Source of the DNA: Pseudomonadota bacterium
GTDB lineage: Bacteria; Pseudomonadota; Alphaproteobacteria; Rhodospirillales; 2-02-FULL-58-16
Reading direction: 5' to 3'
Length of the DNA stretch: 21,272 nt
NCBI GenBank assembly: GCA_022572335.1
Contig: JACZWD010000010.1
Span: 1 to 21,272, forward strand
Position numbers and translations under genes: made by a program. The notes beneath the pieces were generated by a model. The model was not told the origin of the DNA and searched no databases. It saw nothing but the letters and a program-made list of their open reading frames with translations. Below are positions 9,262-16,253 of the stretch, piece by piece. How positions within the stretch are numbered: the first letter of the stretch is position 1; each line of letters opens with the position of its first letter.

Positions 9262-9777
9262 GTGACAACAGAAACGGAAACGGAAAAACAAACGACCATC
9301 GCCGTGCTCGTGGACAACGAGCCGGGCGTTCTGGCGCGCGTCATCGGGCTGTTCTCGGGGCGCGGCTACAACATCGAAAGCCTGACCGTGGCCGAGGTGA
9401 ACACGCAGGAAAGCCTTTCGCGCATCACCATCGTCACCTCGGGCACGCCCATGGTCATCGAACAGATCAAGGCCCAGCTCGAGCGTCTGGTTCCGGTCCA
9501 CAAGGTGTGCGACCTGACCATGGACGGGGCGCACGTGGACCGCGAGCTGGCGCTGGTGAAAGTGAAGAGCACCGGTGAGGCGAGGGTCGAATCCCTGCGC
9601 GTCGCCGAAATCTTCCGGGCCCGGGTGGTGGACAGCACGAGCGAGTCCTTCGTCTTCGAAATCGTCGGCAACACCGGCAAGCTGCACGCCTTCATCGACC
9701 TGATGGAGCCCCTCGGCCTGGTCGACGTGTCGCGCACGGGCGTCGCCGCCATCGCCCGCGGCTCGCGCCCGCTGTAA
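9262..9777 (+). CDS. ilvN: Acetolactate synthase, small regulatory subunit
   Basis: This is the regulatory subunit that raises acetolactate synthase activity and gives feedback inhibition by valine. The 171-residue protein has an ACT domain at about 10-85 (TIAVLVDNEPGVLARVIGLF, then RGYNIESLTV) and the C-terminal domain with ELALVKVKS and IVGNTGKLHAFIDLMEPLG, ending RGSRPL. The GTG at 9262 is chosen because AGGAGAA lies 8 bases before it; the frame is open to a GTG at 9223, but that would run through the hairpin. It lies 87 bases after ilvB and 34 before ilvC. The symbol ilvH is used equally for this subunit. Confidence 0.95.
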   Translation: MTTETETEKQTTIAVLVDNEPGVLARVIGLFSGRGYNIESLTVAEVNTQESLSRITIVTSGTPMVIEQIKAQLERLVPVHKVCDLTMDGAHVDRELALVKVKSTGEARVESLRVAEIFRARVVDSTSESFVFEIVGNTGKLHAFIDLMEPLGLVDVSRTGVAAIARGSRPL

Positions 9778-9811
9778 GGTCGGCCGTCCGCATCAAAGGA
9801 AGGATAGGACA

Positions 9812-10831
9812 ATGCGCGTTTATTATGACCGAGACGCCGACGTCAACATGATCAAGGCCAAGAACGTGGCCGTGGTCGGCTACGGCAGCCAGGGCCACGC
9901 GCACGCGCTGAACCTGCGCGACAGCGGCGTCAAGAACGTGGTCGTCGCGCTCCGCGAGGGCTCGGGCGGTGTCGAGAAGGCCGAGGCCGAGCAACTGAAG
10001 GTGGTATCCCCGGCCGAGGCGGCCAAGTGGGCCGACGTGGTCATGGTCCTGACCCCGGACGAGGGGCAGGCCAAGCTCTATAACGACCATTTGCGCGAAA
10101 ACATGAAAGACGGCGCCGCCCTGGCCTTCGCCCACGGCCTCAACATCCACTTCCGGCTGATCGAGCCGCGCCCGGACCTGGACGTGTTCATGGTCGCGCC
10201 CAAGGGGCCGGGCCACACGGTGCGGGCCGAGTACCAGCGCGGCGCCGGGGTGCCCATGCTGCTGGCCGTCGAGCAGGACGCCAGCGGCAACGCCCACGAT
10301 CTGGGGCTGGCCTATGCGTGCGCCATCGGCGGCGGCCGCGCCGGCGTCATCGGCACGTCGTTCCGCGAGGAATGCGAGACCGACCTGTTCGGCGAGCAGG
10401 CGGTGCTGTGCGGCGGCCTCACGTCGCTCATACTGGCCGCGTACGAGACCCTGGTCGAGGCCGGCTATTCGCCCGAGATGGCCTATTTCGAGTGCGTGCA
10501 CGAGGTCAAGCTGATCGTCGACCTCATCTACGAGGGCGGCATCGCCAACATGCGCTATTCGGTCTCCAACACCGCCGAATACGGCGATTACGTCAGCGGG
10601 CCGCGCATCATCGACGACAGCGTCCGCGCCCGCATGCGCGACGTGCTGGACGACATCCAGTCGGGGCGCTTCACCAAGGAATGGATGCTGGAGAACGCGG
10701 CCGGCCAGCCCAGTTTCAAGGCCATGCGCCGCCGCGCCGCCGAGAACGACATCGAGAAGGTGGGCGAGAGACTGCGCGCCATGATGCCCTGGATCGCCGA
10801 CAACGCGCTGGTCGACAAGTCACGGAACTGA
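9812..10831 (+). CDS. ilvC: Ketol-acid reductoisomerase
   Basis: IlvC rearranges and reduces acetolactate or acetohydroxybutyrate to the dihydroxy acid, using NAD(P)H and Mg. At 339 residues it is the short class I form. The Rossmann motif is GYGSQGHAHALNLRDSG (starting Gly23), and KGPGHTVRAEY follows. The metal ligands are in place: Asp191 and Glu195 in DLFGEQ, Glu227 and Glu231 in ECVHEV. The loop after beta2 (LREGS) carries Arg and Ser, which favours NADPH. AAGGAAGGATAGG upstream of the ATG is a good ribosome site. It is the last gene of the ilvBNC operon and converges with the MmgE/PrpD gene. Confidence 0.97.
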   Translation: MRVYYDRDADVNMIKAKNVAVVGYGSQGHAHALNLRDSGVKNVVVALREGSGGVEKAEAEQLKVVSPAEAAKWADVVMVLTPDEGQAKLYNDHLRENMKDGAALAFAHGLNIHFRLIEPRPDLDVFMVAPKGPGHTVRAEYQRGAGVPMLLAVEQDASGNAHDLGLAYACAIGGGRAGVIGTSFREECETDLFGEQAVLCGGLTSLILAAYETLVEAGYSPEMAYFECVHEVKLIVDLIYEGGIANMRYSVSNTAEYGDYVSGPRIIDDSVRARMRDVLDDIQSGRFTKEWMLENAAGQPSFKAMRRRAAENDIEKVGERLRAMMPWIADNALVDKSRN

Positions 10832-10853
10832 CGCCGGCCGGTAGGCGCCGGCG
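10832..10853. terminator. GC stem-loop between convergent ilvC and the catabolic operon
   Basis: CGCCGGC at 10832-10838 pairs with GCCGGCG at 10847-10853 around an 8-base loop, starting immediately after the ilvC stop. It is symmetric, so it could serve either strand. There is no T-tract on the + side. Confidence 0.35.
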
Positions 10854-10893
10854 AGTCAGGGACCCACGCGGTCCGATACCACGCCATCCCATA

Positions 10894-12264
10894 CTAAGCC
10901 GGCGCGCCGGGCGCCAAGTCGGGCCCGGCGACCGGCAGCTCCGCCATGTCGTCGAACCCCTCGATGCGCCACAAGGTCTCGAGGAGGCGCGCCGCCGCCG
11001 CCTCGCCGATCACCGGGGCGGTGAGCTCGCGGAACTTGTCCTCGAGCTCCCCGTCGCTCAAGGGGTTGTCCGGGTCGCCCTTGCGGGTCGGCGCGTGGTG
11101 GGTAAAGCGCTGTCCGTCCACGGTCCCGATCTCGACCACCGCGGCGCGCTGGCCGGGAAACGCCGCCTCCATGTCCGGTTCCACGCGCAGCTCGACCTTG
11201 TCCATGAGGCCCCTGAGCCGCCCATCGGCGAGGCGCTCTTTCGAAAAGGCGTCCAGGCGCACGCGCCCGGTCAGCAGCGCCACGGCCACGCAATAGGGCA
11301 GGCTGAATTTCGCCTCGAAGGCGGTCCGGGGCGCCTTGTTTCCCGTGATCTCCAGGGCCTTGGCGTAGGTCCCGACGCGGATCGTGGCGACGGACTCCGG
11401 CGCCAGCGCGTGTTCGTCCTTCAGCGCCAGGACTCCGTCGATGGCGGCGTGGGCGTGGCCGCAGGCGGCGTGGGCCTTCATGGTGGTGCGCATGATGGTG
11501 TAGGACCGCCCCAGGTCGTCGGCCGCCGCCCGCCAGTCCGGGTTCCCGGCCATGGCGGCGCCGAACCCCCGTTCGCCGTCCAGGATGTCGGGCGCCCCGG
11601 TGACGCCCTTCTCCGCCGCCAGCGCCACCATTACGCCGGTCTCGGCCGCCTGTCCGGCGTGCAGGGGCTTGGCCATGGCATCGGCGCGGAAGGCCTGCTG
11701 CAACCCCGCCGCCAGGGTCCCGGCGTTGGCCAGGGCGTGCAGGGTGCGCCCGGCGTCCAGCCCCAGCACCGAGGACGCCGCGGCGGCGGCGCCGAAGGCG
11801 CCGATGGTTCCCGTGGTGTGCCAATACGTATAATGGGCCGGGTTCACCGCCACGCCGAGGCGGTTGGAGACCTCGTAGCCGGCGATCACGCCGAGCAGGA
11901 ACCCATCGCCCCCGACGCCCCGCACCTGGGCCACGGGCAGCGCCGCCGAAATGACCGGGGCGCCGGGGTGGTAGATGGCGTCCCGGTAGATGTCGTCGAA
12001 CTCGATGGTGTGGGCGGCGGCTCCGTTGATCAGCGCCGCGCTGCGCGCCGGGGCACGCAGGCCCGACGGATAGAGGACCGCGCGCCCGTGTCCCAGGTCG
12101 TCGGCGAAGGCTTCGCGCAACAGGGTCGCCGGCGGCTGGGCGCCGCCCGGGATCACCGAGGCGAACCAGTCGATGACGCAGCGCTTGGCGGCGTGCACCG
12201 CCTCGGGGGGCACGGCCTCGTCGCGCACCCCGGCGGCATAGTCGGCGAAGCGCCGCAGAACCAT
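10894..12264 (-). CDS. MmgE/PrpD family protein
   Basis: This 456-residue protein belongs to the MmgE/PrpD fold, which includes 2-methylcitrate dehydratase (PrpD) and cis-aconitate decarboxylase. Family segments include KRCVIDWFASVIPG, NGAAAHTIEFDDI and HPGAPVISAALPVAQ. GYEVSNRLG, the WHTTGTIGAFGAAAAAS stretch, and the ADAMAKPLHAGQAAETG lid region follow. Members act on small branched di- or tricarboxylates, usually removing water or CO2. The start is 2 bases after the stop of the ThDP enzyme gene and has no separate ribosome site, so translation is probably coupled. It is the last gene of the cluster. Which reaction it performs cannot be told from family membership: the family is broad and prpB/prpC, which would mark the methylcitrate cycle, are absent here. 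Confidence 0.88.
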   Translation of the reverse strand: MVLRRFADYAAGVRDEAVPPEAVHAAKRCVIDWFASVIPGGAQPPATLLREAFADDLGHGRAVLYPSGLRAPARSAALINGAAAHTIEFDDIYRDAIYHPGAPVISAALPVAQVRGVGGDGFLLGVIAGYEVSNRLGVAVNPAHYTYWHTTGTIGAFGAAAAASSVLGLDAGRTLHALANAGTLAAGLQQAFRADAMAKPLHAGQAAETGVMVALAAEKGVTGAPDILDGERGFGAAMAGNPDWRAAADDLGRSYTIMRTTMKAHAACGHAHAAIDGVLALKDEHALAPESVATIRVGTYAKALEITGNKAPRTAFEAKFSLPYCVAVALLTGRVRLDAFSKERLADGRLRGLMDKVELRVEPDMEAAFPGQRAAVVEIGTVDGQRFTHHAPTRKGDPDNPLSDGELEDKFRELTAPVIGEAAAARLLETLWRIEGFDDMAELPVAGPDLAPGAPA

Positions 12265-12266
12265 GA

Positions 12267-13886
12267 TTAAAACTGCACCGTGTACTGGGCGGGATCGATG
12301 CGCGCCTCGACCAGCAGCGGCCGGTTGAGCTTGGTCGCCCGCCCCAGCACGGCGGCGAGGCGTGCGGGCGTGTCGGCCGTCTCCCCGTCGCAGCCCAGGG
12401 ATTCGGCCAGCCCCACCAGATCGCCGGCCTGAAAGCGCGTGCCCACGGTCGGGTAGCCTTTCTGGACCTGCTTGATCTCGATGCGGTTCAGGCTGTCGTC
12501 GCGGAAGACGATGATGACCAGGCCGAGCCCGAGGGACGACGCGAGCTGCAACTCGCCATGCACCATGGCCAGCCCGCCGTCGCCGGTGAAACAGACCACC
12601 GGACGGTCCCGGTGCAGCATCTTCGCCGCGATCGCCGCGGGAAGGGCGAAGCCCATGGCCGACAGGCCGTTGGACACGAGCACGCCGCGCGGCTCGTAGG
12701 CCGTCCAGCCCTGGCCGACGAGAAGTTTATGGGAGCCCACGTCCATGGTGATGATGGTGTCCTTGGGGAACGCCCCGCGCGCCGCGTCGACCACGTCGCT
12801 GGGGTTCAGCCTGCCGGCGACACGGCCCGAGCGATACAGCCCGAACAGGGCCTCGCGATGGCCGCGGACCTCACGCTCGGACCACTTCTCCTGGCCCTTG
12901 TAGGAATCGGCGAGGCTTTCCAGTATGGCCGGGATGGAGCCCACCAGTTCCGTCTCCGCCGCGTACACCTGGTCGGTGTTCTCGCAGGAATCGATGTGCA
13001 GCACCGGCGCCCGTAGCCGCCACGGGCTGATGAGCTCGACCGCATCGAAGCCGATGGCGAGGATGAGGTCGGCGGACGCCAGGAAATCCCACACCACCTT
13101 GCCGCACGCCATGTCCAGGGTGCCGGCGAAATAGGCGTGGTCCTCGGGCAAAATGCCCTTGGCCTTCGGCGACACCACGACCGGACAGCCCAAGCGCTCG
13201 GCGAAGCCTTTCAGCGCCGGGCCGGCGCCGGCGCGGACGGCCGAATTCCCCACCAGCGCCACCGGCCGGCGCGCTTCGGCCAGGCGCCTGGCGGGATCGG
13301 TGCCGTCGCCGGCCACGTGGTACGATTGCGTCCAGCGCGCGGCGGGGCCGAGGGGAGGAAGCGCGATCTCCGCGTCGCCGGCGTCGGCCGCCGCCAGGTT
13401 GGCGTTGAGGGTGATGTGCACGGGTCCCGGACGTTCCGCCACGGCCAGCCTGAGGGCCCGGCGCATGACCGAGGCCGCCGCTTCGGGGACGATCCTGGTC
13501 GTCCATTTGGTGATCGGCGCGAACAGGCGGTTGTGGTCGATGTTCTGGTGGGTAAACGTGCTCTCCAGCCGGGTGCCCATCTGCCCCGACACCGCGATCA
13601 TCGGCGAGCGGTCCAGGAAGGCGTTGGCGACGCCGTTGACCAGGTTCGTCGAACCGGGGCCGAGGGTCGACATGCACACCCCGGGCACGCCGGTGAGCTG
13701 CCCCGCCGCGTCCGCCATCAGGGCCGCGGTCCCCTCGCGGCAGGCGAGAACGAATTCAAGGCCTTGGCGCCGCGCCGCCTCCATGAATTCGATGTTCTGC
13801 CCGCCGGGCAGCCCGAAGATGAACTTGACGCCGGCGCCCGCCAGATAGGCGGCCATCACGTCGGCCGTGGTCAGCGATTCGGACAT
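12267..13886 (-). CDS. Acetolactate-synthase-like ThDP-dependent enzyme
   Basis: This 539-residue protein has the three-domain POX/AHAS/benzoylformate decarboxylase architecture. Catalytic Glu51 lies in ACREGTAALMAD, TLGPGSTNLVNG follows, and the Mg/ThDP motif begins Gly435-Asp436-Gly-Gly. Where most members end this motif with Asn-Asn, it has FRDDSLNR (Asp463 at the Mg-ligand position). Members decarboxylate 2-oxo acids and transfer or release the resulting aldehyde unit. It differs clearly from the biosynthetic IlvB in this window: shorter, no partner small subunit, and it sits among CoA and carboxylate enzymes. Oxalyl-CoA decarboxylase was considered because of the nearby CaiB gene, but the motifs do not resemble that enzyme. 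It lies 7 bases after the crotonase gene and 2 before the MmgE/PrpD gene. The substrate is unknown. Confidence 0.88.
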   Translation of the reverse strand: MSESLTTADVMAAYLAGAGVKFIFGLPGGQNIEFMEAARRQGLEFVLACREGTAALMADAAGQLTGVPGVCMSTLGPGSTNLVNGVANAFLDRSPMIAVSGQMGTRLESTFTHQNIDHNRLFAPITKWTTRIVPEAAASVMRRALRLAVAERPGPVHITLNANLAAADAGDAEIALPPLGPAARWTQSYHVAGDGTDPARRLAEARRPVALVGNSAVRAGAGPALKGFAERLGCPVVVSPKAKGILPEDHAYFAGTLDMACGKVVWDFLASADLILAIGFDAVELISPWRLRAPVLHIDSCENTDQVYAAETELVGSIPAILESLADSYKGQEKWSEREVRGHREALFGLYRSGRVAGRLNPSDVVDAARGAFPKDTIITMDVGSHKLLVGQGWTAYEPRGVLVSNGLSAMGFALPAAIAAKMLHRDRPVVCFTGDGGLAMVHGELQLASSLGLGLVIIVFRDDSLNRIEIKQVQKGYPTVGTRFQAGDLVGLAESLGCDGETADTPARLAAVLGRATKLNRPLLVEARIDPAQYTVQF

Positions 13887-13893
13887 GGCCCTG

Positions 13894-14682
13894 TCAGCGC
13901 CCGGTGAAATTGGGTTTGCGTTTCTCCATGAACGCCCGCCGGCCCTCGGTGTAATCGGCGCTGTCGAAACAGGCGTCTGTCAGCGCCTGGCACAGGGCCA
14001 GATCCCGCGCGTCCGGGTCCTTGAGCACTTCGCCGATGGTCTTCTTCACCGCCAGCAGGGTCAGCGGCGCGTTGGCGGCGATGGTCGCCGCGTAATCGTC
14101 CACGTACCCGGCCAGCGCCGCGCCGGGCAGCACCCGGTTGACAAGCCCCATCTGGCGCGCCTCGTCGGCGTCGAACTGGCGGGCGGTGAACAGGATCTCC
14201 TTGGCGTAGGTAGGCCCGACCAGGTCGACCAGCGGGCGGACGCTGTCGAACTTGTAGCCCAGCCCCAGCCTGGCGGCGGGAATCCCGAACCGCGAATCCT
14301 CGGACGCGATGCGCATGTCGCAACACAGCGCCACCAACAGCCCGCCGCCGATGCAATAGCCTTCGATCATCGCGATGGTCGGTTTCTCCACGGTGGAAAG
14401 GGCGGTGCAGGCCTTGGTCACGGTGGCGCCGTATGCGGCGATCGCGTCCTTGGACGAGCGCTGTTTTTCGAACTGGGAGATGTCGGCGCCCGAGGCGAAG
14501 GCCTTGCCGCCGGCGCCGTTGACGACGATCACCCGGATCGCGTCGTCGGCCGCCATGTCGTCGAGGATGACCGGCATGGCCTGCCACATCTCCAGCGAGA
14601 TCGCATTGCGGCGCTCTGGATTGTTGAAGGTGATGCGGCCGATGGCGCCGTCCTTCTTGGCGATGATCTTGTCGGTGTGCAT
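13894..14682 (-). CDS. Crotonase-fold enzyme lacking both hydratase glutamates
   Basis: This 262-residue protein is of the enoyl-CoA hydratase/isomerase superfamily. The oxyanion-hole segments are present (FASGADISQF near 62-71; GYCIGGG at 108-114). The two glutamates of rat mitochondrial hydratase (Glu144 and Glu164) align with Leu116 and Ala136, so ordinary water addition is unlikely. The segment RLGLGY (Tyr143), KEILFTAR and the tail EGRRAFMEKRKPNFTG resemble E. coli methylmalonyl-CoA decarboxylase ScpB, whose Tyr140 matches Tyr143; its catalytic His66 is Ala here (GADI instead of GHDI). A decarboxylase, thioesterase or isomerase role on an acyl-CoA is more likely than hydration. GGGGAGG before the ATG is a strong ribosome site. 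The next gene starts 7 bases downstream. Confidence 0.88.
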   Translation of the reverse strand: MHTDKIIAKKDGAIGRITFNNPERRNAISLEMWQAMPVILDDMAADDAIRVIVVNGAGGKAFASGADISQFEKQRSSKDAIAAYGATVTKACTALSTVEKPTIAMIEGYCIGGGLLVALCCDMRIASEDSRFGIPAARLGLGYKFDSVRPLVDLVGPTYAKEILFTARQFDADEARQMGLVNRVLPGAALAGYVDDYAATIAANAPLTLLAVKKTIGEVLKDPDARDLALCQALTDACFDSADYTEGRRAFMEKRKPNFTGR

Positions 14683-14730
14683 GGAGCCTCCCCTCAGCGT
14701 TTCGGCGGTCGGACCGGATCGGCGCCCCTC

Positions 14731-14850
14731 CCGGGGGCCGCGGGGGCGTCCCCCGCATAACGTTGCCGGGGGGACACCCCCCGTGTCCCCCCGGGGGCCG
14801 CGGGGGCGTCCCCCGCATAACGTTGCCGGGGGGACACCCCCCGTGGCCCC
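14731..14850. repeat. Two tandem 60-bp units, each with two GC hairpins
   Basis: Bases 14731-14790 and 14791-14850 are identical except one base (T at 14786, G at 14846). Each unit holds two perfect stems with 3-base loops: GCGGGGG/CCCCCGC (14740-14756 in the first unit) and CGGGGGG/CCCCCCG (14767-14783), separated by ATAACGTTGC. The block lies between the CoA-transferase stop and the crotonase start on the - strand transcript. It resembles mosaic extragenic palindromic elements in layout. No T-tract follows, so a simple intrinsic terminator is unlikely. Confidence 0.9.
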
Positions 14851-14878
14851 CCAAGGGCCTTCACCGGTATCGGGCCGC

Positions 14879-16066
14879 TCAAATGATGTGCCGCTCCCTG
14901 AGACCGGCGATCTCGGCGGCGTCCATACCGAGCCCGCGCAGCACCTCGTCGGTGTGCTGGCCGCGTTCCGGCGTCGGCCTGCGCACGGAGAACCGGGCCC
15001 GGCTCATGGTCACCGCCTGGCCCACCACCTTGATGGCGCCGAGCTTCGGGTGCTGGAGCGGCGCTGCCATGCCCAGGTGCCGGACCTGGGGGTCGGCGAA
15101 CACCTGATCGATGGTGTAGATGGGCCCACAGGGCACGCCGGCCGCATTCAAAATGTCGATCCATTCGGCGCTCGTGCGCGTCGAAACGAATTCCTGCAAG
15201 CGGGCGTTCAGGGCATCCCTGTTCTCGCGCCGCGCCTCGCCCGTGGCGTACTCGGGCGCCTGCGCAAGCTCCTCGGCGCCGAGCGCCGTGCACAGCCGCC
15301 GCCAGATCGCGTCGCCCGAGGCGGCGATGTTGATATGGCCGTCGGCGGTCTCGAAGACCCCGGTCGGGATGGAGGTCGGGTGATTGTTGCCGGCCTGGGG
15401 CGGCACCTCGCCGTCGATCAGCCAGCGCGCCGCCTGGAAATCCAGCATGGCGATCTGCGCCTGCAAAAGCGACGTCTGCACCCACTGGCCCTCGCCCGAC
15501 ACCTCGCGCTCGAGGAGCGCCACCAGGATACCGATGGCGGCGTACAGCCCGGCGGACAGGTCGGCGAGCGGGATGCCGGCGCGGACCGGTCCCTGCCCGG
15601 GCAATCCGGTGATCGACATCAGGCCGCCCATGCCCTGCGCGATCTGGTCGAAGCCGGGCCGGTCCCTGTAGGGGCCGTCCTGGCCGAAGCCGGAAATGCT
15701 GGCATAGACGATGCGCCGGTTGACGCGCCTGAGCGCTTGGTAATCGATGCCCAGTTTCCGCTTCACGCCGGGGCGGTAGTTTTCCACCACCACGTCGGCC
15801 TTCGCCACCAGGCGCATGAACAGGGCCAGGCCTTCGGGCTCCTTCAGGTTCAGGGTCGCGCCCCGCTTGTTGCGGTGGATGTTCTGGAAGTCGGGACCGT
15901 CGCGGGGACCGCCCGGGCCTTGCGCGCGGTCGATGGACTCCGGCGGCTCGATCTTGATCACGTCGGCGCCCCAGTCGGCCAGTTGGCGCACCGCCGTCGG
16001 GCCGGCGCGCACCCGGGTCAGGTCGAGGACGGTGAATCGGGACAGCGGCAGTGAATTTTCGCTCAT
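14879..16066 (-). CDS. CaiB/BaiF family (class III) CoA-transferase
   Basis: This enzyme moves coenzyme A between carboxylic acids through an aspartyl-CoA intermediate. The 395-residue product begins with the family segment FTVLDLTRVRAGPTAVRQL, then GADVIKIEPP, NKRGATLNLK, VVVENYRPGV and GFGQDGPYRDRPGFDQIAQ. Asp169 in PLADLSAG falls at exactly the position of the nucleophile of formyl-CoA transferase. The C-terminal FADPQVRHLGM is also typical. The ATG at 16064-16066 (MSENS) gives the usual length; an in-frame ATG at 16088-16090 would add 8 residues and lies at the edge of a 19-bp repeat. Known relatives use oxalate, carnitine, succinate/malate or citramalate; sequence alone does not choose. 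It probably activates the acid produced or used by the neighbouring enzymes. Confidence 0.92.
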   Translation of the reverse strand: MSENSLPLSRFTVLDLTRVRAGPTAVRQLADWGADVIKIEPPESIDRAQGPGGPRDGPDFQNIHRNKRGATLNLKEPEGLALFMRLVAKADVVVENYRPGVKRKLGIDYQALRRVNRRIVYASISGFGQDGPYRDRPGFDQIAQGMGGLMSITGLPGQGPVRAGIPLADLSAGLYAAIGILVALLEREVSGEGQWVQTSLLQAQIAMLDFQAARWLIDGEVPPQAGNNHPTSIPTGVFETADGHINIAASGDAIWRRLCTALGAEELAQAPEYATGEARRENRDALNARLQEFVSTRTSAEWIDILNAAGVPCGPIYTIDQVFADPQVRHLGMAAPLQHPKLGAIKVVGQAVTMSRARFSVRRPTPERGQHTDEVLRGLGMDAAEIAGLRERHII

Positions 16067-16087
16067 GGATCCGTCTTCTGCGCCAAT

Positions 16088-16125
16088 CATTTTACCGCGA
16101 ATGGGGCACTTTACCGGGAATGGGG
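16088..16125. repeat. Two directly adjacent 19-bp repeats upstream of the CoA-transferase gene
   Basis: CATTTTACCGCGAATGGGG (16088-16106) and CACTTTACCGGGAATGGGG (16107-16125) are head-to-tail with 17 of 19 bases equal. They end 21 bases upstream of the chosen CoA-transferase start. Position and spacing of about two helical turns suggest a pair of binding sites for a regulator of an internal promoter. The rest of the 187-base gap (16067-16253) shows no gene. Confidence 0.65.
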
Positions 16126-16253
16126 GCGGACCGCGGCCTCGGGAGGCCCGCCCGGCGGTGCGCATTGTTGCCCCTTAACCATTTCCAGGCAAACAGATTG
16201 TTGGGGCTTTCGGGGATCGGCGCCGGCAATCCCTGGACGCCGGGGCGCGACGA

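Noticed and set aside
10894..12264. Methylcitrate cycle assignment of the MmgE/PrpD gene
   Set aside because: No methylcitrate synthase or methylisocitrate lyase is present, so prpD cannot be assigned from family membership alone.
10318..12270. Open frame of 650 codons on the + strand across ilvC and the MmgE/PrpD gene
   Set aside because: It overlaps recognised genes on both strands and has Arg/Gly/His-rich shadow composition with no family motif.
14683..14878. Pro/Gly repeat peptides encoded by the 60-bp tandem units on both strands
   Set aside because: All frames through the repeat look equally periodic; there is no start site or family, and hairpin structure explains the sequence better.
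12267..16066. Oxalate degradation (formyl-CoA transferase plus oxalyl-CoA decarboxylase)
   Set aside because: A CaiB protein and a ThDP enzyme are the right families, but the ThDP enzyme's motifs are AHAS-like, and the crotonase and MmgE/PrpD genes have no place in that pathway.
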